DNA of 20,766 bases, from positions 1 through 20,766 of the forward strand of contig CAZMVQ010000043.1 of NCBI GenBank assembly GCA_964569865.1, written 5' to 3'. Source of the stretch: DROE01 sp964569865 (GTDB taxonomy: Bacteria; Pseudomonadota; Alphaproteobacteria; Rhizobiales; Devosiaceae). Positions within the stretch are counted from its first letter, which is position 1. Each line of letters starts with the position of its first letter. Positions 15,283-20,766 of this stretch are shown here, one piece after another. The notes below the pieces were generated by a model. That model saw only the letters and a list, made by a program, of their open reading frames with translations. It was not told the DNA's origin and ran no database searches. The position numbers were made by a program, and so were the translations under genes.

Positions 15283-18200
15283 TTAGCCAGAAAACACACC
15301 ATTGGCTGCATTGCCCGGCCCATGAACGGCACTCACCTGACTTACACTGAAGGTAAATGTGGCTGGCAAAGAACCAAAATCCGCTGTTTGATCTGTGGAA
15401 GAATAGGTCACACTGCTGGCATTGCTTGAAATTTGACGAACTTCAGCTGCACCATCAAATATGCTCACCAGATATTCTTCGGGGGCAAAGTCCAAAGGCA
15501 CTTCAGAACCGGTCCAACTATCGCCCCCGATTTGAGTTACCCGTTTCCAATCAAACAATATGTTTTGATCAATATTATTTCTGCTCGCCTTCAAATGAAC
15601 AGGAGAAAACGGTTTGGCAAGATTCTGGTTTATTGAAAACAGATTGGAGGTGCCAACTATATCGCTGGAACCTGCAAACGAAGTCAGTTGCAAATCTTCT
15701 TCAAGCTGATCATTGGAAATTTCAATCTCTTGAACAGCGCCAGTCATCAAAATCGCCAAATTTCCGACAGAAGCGTCATATGCAGCCGCACCCATAGTGC
15801 CGTTTTGCCCCCTTAACAGGGAGCCAAGCTGATATTGAGAGTTTGCAATCAGTTCTGCATTAATAAATCCAATTATTTCCCATTCCCCATTGTCTTTTTG
15901 CACTGCTATTCTGTTATTGCCGTTCAGGCCCTGCAATTGACTTATGGAAGCCAAATGATTGGTTGTCATGCTCAATTGAATTGAACTGGCTTTATCCCAA
16001 AGGGCAGTTTTTGCCGCACCAAGAGCAACCTCCAACATACCGATGCCCGCTGGCTGATTTAACCTTGCAACAACACCGTTAGCATTAGTGAATGCTATTT
16101 CGCCCGGCCACGGGTCAGCAAAGGCCCCAAGGGTCATTTTGGTTCCCGATACATCACCCCCATCCCCTAAAAGATGAGCGCCAACGATCAGAGGTCGAGA
16201 AGAAATTTTTGGCAGTTGCAAAGCGGGAAGTTTAAGATCTGCGTCAGCCGCAAAAGCCTGACTTTGATTTTTTAACAGTGCTGAAATCTTTTGTGAATTG
16301 CCCTGACGAATATCTGCAATGGTAAAGTCATCTTCACCAGTGTCATCTAACTTGATTAAATCTCCCACCTGTAATGCCATCGCAGACGGCGGCAACAAGA
16401 ACTCCAACCTGTCGCTGCTTTGTGTGTTGTTTATCATCGTAAACACAGCGCGTTGGGCAGTTATTCTATCAAGAACCAGATTGGTTGCGGTTGCCGTTTG
16501 CACAGGATTTAAATCAATAATGGCAGTTTGAGTTGCCCCATCATAATCGCTGGAACGATCAATATATGACATTGCCAGTTGACCAATGGCCTCGTGCTGA
16601 TTGGAACTTTTCCGGGACAATGTGGCCGTTTCGCTCACAGTCAAATTTTGACCGGATATATTGATATTGTCGGATTGGGCCAGATTTATCACGCTCAAAC
16701 CTTCAGGGGTATCGCGCACCTTTAATCCGGTGGCACCCAAAATAGATTCAATGGCACGCCTAAGGCTCGTTATATTATTTATTTGCGCCCCATAAATCTG
16801 AGGAGGAGCCACATTTACATTTGCAAAAGTTACTCCAAAATCTTTTGCGATCCCGCTCAGCAATTCATCACCTGCCAGTGTGCCCAGCCTTCCGGTCAGC
16901 CAATGGCCGGTCTGATAATTTTTTCCGTCTGACCATACGTCGAGCCGGTTGGGGAACGCGGGATTTGGCCGCGCATCCCATGTCCAGACATATATTCTAT
17001 CCGGATCGAGCATTTGCCCGGCATATACATTTGATGTCGGATTATTCAGGGGATCATAACCTGGTGATCCCGCCTGCCACCAGTGATGATGCGCACGCAA
17101 AAACTGTCGTTGAGCAAGCGCATCCGCCGTGCCATCAGAAAAATATGGCAGGGCATTTTCAACACTTTTAGGATCACCAAAAACATTTGGGGTATTGGGG
17201 CCTTTATCAACTGCACCGCAGCCAAGTTCACTCATCCAGATGGGTTTTGACTGGGGCATCCAAGCCGTTGGGGACGGATCACGAACCCCGCCAACGCGAT
17301 TATGATGGGGATTGCTCCACCAGTTCTTAATATCCTTAAAGCGCCAAATCCACGGCTCCGCGTCAGGACCATCGGTTATCGGCGTGCGGTTTGCCGCCAA
17401 GCGATCAGCGTCTGTTGCGTAATACCAGTCATAGCCTTCTCCCCCGGCAATATTGGCCTGCAAATAATCCAATTGATAAGGATGATCAGCTATGGATTTA
17501 TCGGGTTCATCACCATTGCCCCGCCAATCTGATATTGGCATATAATTGTCGATGCCAATGGCATCAATATTGGGACTTGCCCACAGAGGGTCCAGATGAA
17601 ACAGTTTATCTCCCGGAGCATCAGGGGGCTGATAGCCCGAATATTCGCTCCAGTCAGCACCATAAAATATGTTGGTGCCCACACCAACGATAGAGCGAAC
17701 ATCAGCTGCCAAATTTACCAAAGCATCAACAAAAGGAAATCCGGTGGCGCTGTTTCTAAGCCATGTCAGGCCCCGTAATTCAGATCCGATCAGAATGCTA
17801 TCAACGCCGCCTGCCAATTGCGCCAGATGAGCATAATGCAAAATCAATCGCCGATAGCCCCAATCAAGCGCGCCAGTATAATTTATTGTATTTGAGGCAG
17901 CAACAAAATCAGCGGGACCAGCGCTGCCCGCAAATGCGTTGACCTGAGCATCCATTGCTGCACTTTGGTCGGGAGAACCAACAATTCCGGGAGCGGGATC
18001 GCTGGTTATGCGTCCACGCCAAGGATAGGCGGATTGTCCAATATTGCCCGAATATGGATCGTTAAGGGAATTTGATTCAGCAATATCCATTAGAACAAAC
18101 GGATAAAGGGTCACTTTGATGCCACGGCTTTTCAAGTCAGTAATTGCTGCAAGAACCGAAGCATCTGATGGAGTGCCCCCATAGGCCGGACCGCCCTGAT

Positions 18201-19152
18201 ACTGGGTCATAACCGGCGCTTGGGCTCTGGAATTTCCCGATACCAGCCAACTGGCGCCAGAAACGTTTTTTGTAGCATTTTCAACGCGAGGCTGAATTTT
18301 GCAGTTGGAGCAGCGAAGATCATCACCAAACCATGAAACGACCAGCGCCACATGCTCAAGATTGGGGCATAGCGCCTGCAACTGATCAATCGAGATCGTC
18401 CAGTCTGAAGTCTGGCCTAACATATTGGTATTTTCACCGATGGTTTTTCCCGGCGATAATATGCGCACCCTTGGCTCAGGATCATAGCCGAATTCAGTAG
18501 CGCCGGGGATGATGGTTATGGCCTTTATCGCCGGTTCCAGATCACCGACGATGCGGCAAATCTCAACATTAATATTGGGAATTCGATTGCCGAACTGTTT
18601 TAGGGGCAGTCCTTCAAATACCAGATAACAAAGACCTCTAAAGGCGGGCGCATTGTCAGCCCCCTGCTTTAATTCAATAAGCGGGTCAACGGCTTGATCA
18701 CTGCTTCCTTTGTAAAACCGATAGGTGATTTCACTGGTTTCCAAAAGGCGGCCATCGGCCCAAACACGCCCCAAGAGTCCCACTTCACCTTCACAAAGAC
18801 CAATGGCGAAATTGGCGAGGAATTCTTCCTCCACTGCATTATCGTTGGCTTTAGAAACACCTTTGGCGCCTAAGGTTTGAGTTGTCTGCCTTTCCAGGTT
18901 TGTGGCCCAGATCACGTTTCCCGCAACCCTGTTCCAGCCATAGATTTTTGGAATTGCACCACCCTGAGAGGACCCCTGCAAAGCAAAAGGGTTTGGTGCG
19001 GGGGCTGCTTGTTCCGTATCACCGCCAAACAGCGCGCTATCAATGGCGCTGCCGGCCAATGCGCCCAAGGCCCGCCCGGCCATAGCACCAAGCGGGCCGC
19101 CAACCAATCCGCCGGCGAACTGTCCGGCGACCGAAAGAGCTAATGTTGCCAT
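15283..19152 (-). CDS. GTA baseplate/host-specificity protein with TIM-barrel domain (g15 equivalent)
   Basis: 1289 residues, the size of the GTA 'megatron' baseplate protein. Residues 1-44 are Gly/Ala-rich and hydrophobic. An N-terminal tail-hub-like region (about 60-300) has Cys281 and Cys284. The GTA TIM-barrel domain covers about 330-740, with glutamates at 458 (LIGSELRGL) and 642 (WMSELGCGAVDKG) placed as a glycosidase acid/base and nucleophile pair would be. The phage-tail_3-type region is at about 745-910, and the C-terminal family domain at about 1000-1130. In RcGTA this protein forms the tail tip that meets the recipient envelope. It begins three bases after the g14 stop. No frame break is seen, so the cluster looks maintained. 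Confidence 0.95.
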   Translation of the reverse strand: MATLALSVAGQFAGGLVGGPLGAMAGRALGALAGSAIDSALFGGDTEQAAPAPNPFALQGSSQGGAIPKIYGWNRVAGNVIWATNLERQTTQTLGAKGVSKANDNAVEEEFLANFAIGLCEGEVGLLGRVWADGRLLETSEITYRFYKGSSDQAVDPLIELKQGADNAPAFRGLCYLVFEGLPLKQFGNRIPNINVEICRIVGDLEPAIKAITIIPGATEFGYDPEPRVRILSPGKTIGENTNMLGQTSDWTISIDQLQALCPNLEHVALVVSWFGDDLRCSNCKIQPRVENATKNVSGASWLVSGNSRAQAPVMTQYQGGPAYGGTPSDASVLAAITDLKSRGIKVTLYPFVLMDIAESNSLNDPYSGNIGQSAYPWRGRITSDPAPGIVGSPDQSAAMDAQVNAFAGSAGPADFVAASNTINYTGALDWGYRRLILHYAHLAQLAGGVDSILIGSELRGLTWLRNSATGFPFVDALVNLAADVRSIVGVGTNIFYGADWSEYSGYQPPDAPGDKLFHLDPLWASPNIDAIGIDNYMPISDWRGNGDEPDKSIADHPYQLDYLQANIAGGEGYDWYYATDADRLAANRTPITDGPDAEPWIWRFKDIKNWWSNPHHNRVGGVRDPSPTAWMPQSKPIWMSELGCGAVDKGPNTPNVFGDPKSVENALPYFSDGTADALAQRQFLRAHHHWWQAGSPGYDPLNNPTSNVYAGQMLDPDRIYVWTWDARPNPAFPNRLDVWSDGKNYQTGHWLTGRLGTLAGDELLSGIAKDFGVTFANVNVAPPQIYGAQINNITSLRRAIESILGATGLKVRDTPEGLSVINLAQSDNINISGQNLTVSETATLSRKSSNQHEAIGQLAMSYIDRSSDYDGATQTAIIDLNPVQTATATNLVLDRITAQRAVFTMINNTQSSDRLEFLLPPSAMALQVGDLIKLDDTGEDDFTIADIRQGNSQKISALLKNQSQAFAADADLKLPALQLPKISSRPLIVGAHLLGDGGDVSGTKMTLGAFADPWPGEIAFTNANGVVARLNQPAGIGMLEVALGAAKTALWDKASSIQLSMTTNHLASISQLQGLNGNNRIAVQKDNGEWEIIGFINAELIANSQYQLGSLLRGQNGTMGAAAYDASVGNLAILMTGAVQEIEISNDQLEEDLQLTSFAGSSDIVGTSNLFSINQNLAKPFSPVHLKASRNNIDQNILFDWKRVTQIGGDSWTGSEVPLDFAPEEYLVSIFDGAAEVRQISSNASSVTYSSTDQTADFGSLPATFTFSVSQVSAVHGPGNAANGVFSG

Positions 19153-19155
19153 GAT

Positions 19156-19590
19156 TTAAGAAGACCTTTGTGGGAAAGCATAAATTGAATGGATACGGCG
19201 CTGCCATGAATTAGAGAGCGGCGTAACAATGACCCCATGACGCTCCTGAGCGTGGATAAAACGATTACCCTCTATGAAAATTGCACAATGGCGGGGGGGG
19301 AGTTTTTTGTGGACCTGAAACAACACCACAAGACCGGGCAAAGGGATTGGTTTTTGCGGAACCAGATATTCTTCAGCCGCCTCAAGCAATTGCGATGCGC
19401 TGTCAGGATCATTGCCAAATCTGGAATATGGCGGGGTTTTTTGGGCATTTGAGCCAAAGATCTCGAACCAAACGCCACGAATGAGGCCCAGACAATCACA
19501 CCCTGCCCCCTTCAAAGAGGCCTGATGGCGATAGGGCGTTCCGACCCATGCGCTGGCTGCGCTGATTATTTCTGATCTGTCAATGTTCAT
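19156..19590 (-). CDS. GTA NlpC/P60-family peptidase (g14 equivalent)
   Basis: A 144-residue cysteine peptidase of the NlpC/P60 fold as found in GTA and lambda-like tail clusters. The catalytic Cys is Cys33 (GAGCDCLGL), the catalytic His is His101 (RHCAIF), and a third polar residue is His113 (FIHAQ). In RcGTA the homologue is a tail-tip cell-wall peptidase helping DNA entry through peptidoglycan. The ATG overlaps the g13 stop by four bases (ATGA). Just before the His101 codon the coding strand has a run of eight C (19300-19293) preceded closely by six A, a slippage-prone tract. Confidence 0.93.
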   Translation of the reverse strand: MNIDRSEIISAASAWVGTPYRHQASLKGAGCDCLGLIRGVWFEIFGSNAQKTPPYSRFGNDPDSASQLLEAAEEYLVPQKPIPLPGLVVLFQVHKKLPPRHCAIFIEGNRFIHAQERHGVIVTPLSNSWQRRIHSIYAFPQRSS

Positions 19591-20477
19591 TTGATCAGCG
19601 CCGAACCATTCAAATCATCACCGGCTAGCGGATAGGAAAGCAAAAATCCATTGCCCGGAATATGGGGAAAGCCCTGAAAATTTTGCGAGTTGGCAAATTT
19701 GCTTTTGCAGGTTGAGAATAATCTGTTGCAGCCAACAAAAACGCTTAACTGATCGCCAACTACCGCCCAATCGCCAACCGGTTGTTCAAAGGTCAATATT
19801 GCGTTGGCCCCGCTTAAATTGTGAGACTTTACACTGTCTTTAAGCAATGTGCGCTTGCCGCTAACCCAATCCGCTGTTCCAAAGGAAAACCAGCCCGAAG
19901 CGAAGGAGGCAAGACCGCTCACCTCAATAGAATAGCGGGAGTTTATCAGTTCCACCTGCGCTTCCCCCCGATAAAGAGGTGTATTAATATCAATACCGCA
20001 CCTTATGGAACCAACGGAAGTATCGCAGCCAGATTGATAACGACGGCCCTTGGGAATGTTCAAAATTTCCTGTTGGGAACGCAATTCGGCGCGAAAAATC
20101 TGGTCCTCTCGAGCAATTTCACCAATAAAATCGACGCGCATGATTTCGCGAACCAAAACATCGCGCCAGTTCACCCGCATTGTCGTCACCTGTGCGTCCC
20201 GATAGCGACCCAGCAATATATCTTCTTCATTCAAAGCTGTAGAATGCAAAATCCCGGTGACTTCCGAGGTATCAACCTGAGACCCTAGTTTAGCGCTAAT
20301 TTCCGAGCTATCCAGACCATTGGCGGGTAAATATTGCTGCCCGTCAAACTCAAGATTTTTATCATGATCGGTAAAACCAAGATTTACCCCATCGCTTCTT
20401 TCGATCAGCCAGCAATTGCAAAGACTTGTTGCTCCACTGGCAATATGGGAGGCAAACTGAGAGCTAAACTTCCTCAT
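19587..20477 (-). CDS. GTA tail hub protein, DUF2163 / phage BR0599 family (g13 equivalent)
   Basis: 296 residues, normal length. The N-terminal part fits DUF2163 (LCNCWLIERSDG, then LGFTDHDKNLEFDG). The C-terminal part fits the phage BR0599 domain with cysteines at 151 and 160 (SGCDTSVGSIRCG) and at 250 and 257 (VGCNRLFSTC). This four-Cys layout is like that of lambda gpL-type tail-tip proteins that hold an iron-sulfur cluster, so metal binding is plausible. The start overlaps the preceding gene (ATGA) and the stop overlaps g14 in the same way, showing a compact GTA tail operon. Confidence 0.92.
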   Translation of the reverse strand: MRKFSSQFASHIASGATSLCNCWLIERSDGVNLGFTDHDKNLEFDGQQYLPANGLDSSEISAKLGSQVDTSEVTGILHSTALNEEDILLGRYRDAQVTTMRVNWRDVLVREIMRVDFIGEIAREDQIFRAELRSQQEILNIPKGRRYQSGCDTSVGSIRCGIDINTPLYRGEAQVELINSRYSIEVSGLASFASGWFSFGTADWVSGKRTLLKDSVKSHNLSGANAILTFEQPVGDWAVVGDQLSVFVGCNRLFSTCKSKFANSQNFQGFPHIPGNGFLLSYPLAGDDLNGSALIK

Positions 20478-20766
20478 TCGAGCACCTCAACAATCATAAT
20501 GTTTGGAATTGAAGCCGCGTCAAAACTGCTAAGTTCAATATCAAGCCGGTCACTGTCAAAGCGCACTGCAATATCAAATTCAAACCCGGCAGTGATGGCA
20601 GTAGAGAGTAAAGGCGCGGTATTAAAAGTGATAATTCCATTCAAAGCATCAATGGCAAAATCGCTGGCCGGAATTTGTGTTCCATCAATTGCAACAACAA
20701 GCGAAGTAATATCGGGCTTGGTTATGGGGCGATCATAGGGGTCAAAACTGCCGCCATATCTTTTGA
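20474..20766 (-). CDS. GTA distal tail protein, DUF2460 family (g12 equivalent), 5' part outside the window
   Basis: An open frame enters from the right edge and ends at TGA 20476-20474, giving the last 96 residues. They match the DUF2460 C-terminus: YDRPITKPDITSL, then FAIDALNGIITF, then ITAGFEFDIAVRFDSDRLDIEL and a final IMIVEVLE. The RFD-D-L pattern and AGFEFD are hallmarks of this GTA/phage family, equivalent to RcGTA g12. It overlaps the g13 ATG by four bases, so translation is coupled. Confidence 0.9.
   Translation of the reverse strand, partial: KRYGGSFDPYDRPITKPDITSLVVAIDGTQIPASDFAIDALNGIITFNTAPLLSTAITAGFEFDIAVRFDSDRLDIELSSFDAASIPNIMIVEVLE

Noticed and set aside
1..20766. CRISPR arrays, tRNA or rRNA genes, insertion sequences, integrases or attachment sites.
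   Set aside because: No regularly spaced repeats, cloverleaf or rRNA-like sequence, transposase frame or terminal inverted repeats were seen; the gaps are all short and AT-rich.

Overview
The window looks like chromosomal DNA from an alphaproteobacterium, most likely of the order Hyphomicrobiales (Rhizobiales). The evidence is a split cytochrome c maturation cluster ordered ccmI-ccmE-ccmF-ccmH and followed by a DegP protease, a FeuP/FeuQ-type two-component system with a small exported protein encoded just upstream, and the tail end of a gene transfer agent (GTA) cluster related to that of Rhodobacter capsulatus. I cannot name a genus. Nearly all of the sequence is coding, no intergenic gap exceeds 170 bases, and every gene is on the minus strand except one two-gene operon (6832-9980).

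Left part (1-6668, minus strand): ccmI, ccmE, ccmF and ccmH encode the half of System I cytochrome c biogenesis that carries haem on a periplasmic chaperone and ligates it to apocytochrome. They are followed by a TauE/SafE-family membrane permease and by a DegP/HtrA periplasmic serine protease that runs off the left edge. CcmE carries Phe at the position of its haem-liganding Tyr.

Middle (6832-9980, plus strand): two tightly coupled genes resemble the beta and alpha subunits of heterotetrameric sarcosine oxidase. Both are eroded: the beta-like protein has a degenerate dinucleotide-binding loop, and the alpha-like protein lacks the cysteine and SFKYHRPRG-type signatures at its N-terminus and almost all of the folate-binding (GcvT-like) domain. 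They still form long open frames. They converge on a conserved-looking gene of unknown function (10073-11308, minus).

Centre right (11446-14318, minus): a candidate operon starts at a good sigma-70-type promoter (14366-14338). It encodes a small exported PepSY-like protein (FeuN-like), the response regulator FeuP, the sensor kinase FeuQ and a 17-kDa-surface-antigen-type lipoprotein. This looks like an envelope-stress or osmotic sensing unit.

Right (14457-20766, minus): GTA genes equivalent to g12 (partial), g13, g14 and g15 encode tail-tip and baseplate components. Immediately after them comes a glycoside hydrolase family 108 endolysin fused in frame to a holin-like membrane module that has its own Shine-Dalgarno sequence and ATG. 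I see no rRNA, tRNA, CRISPR array, insertion sequence or transposase.
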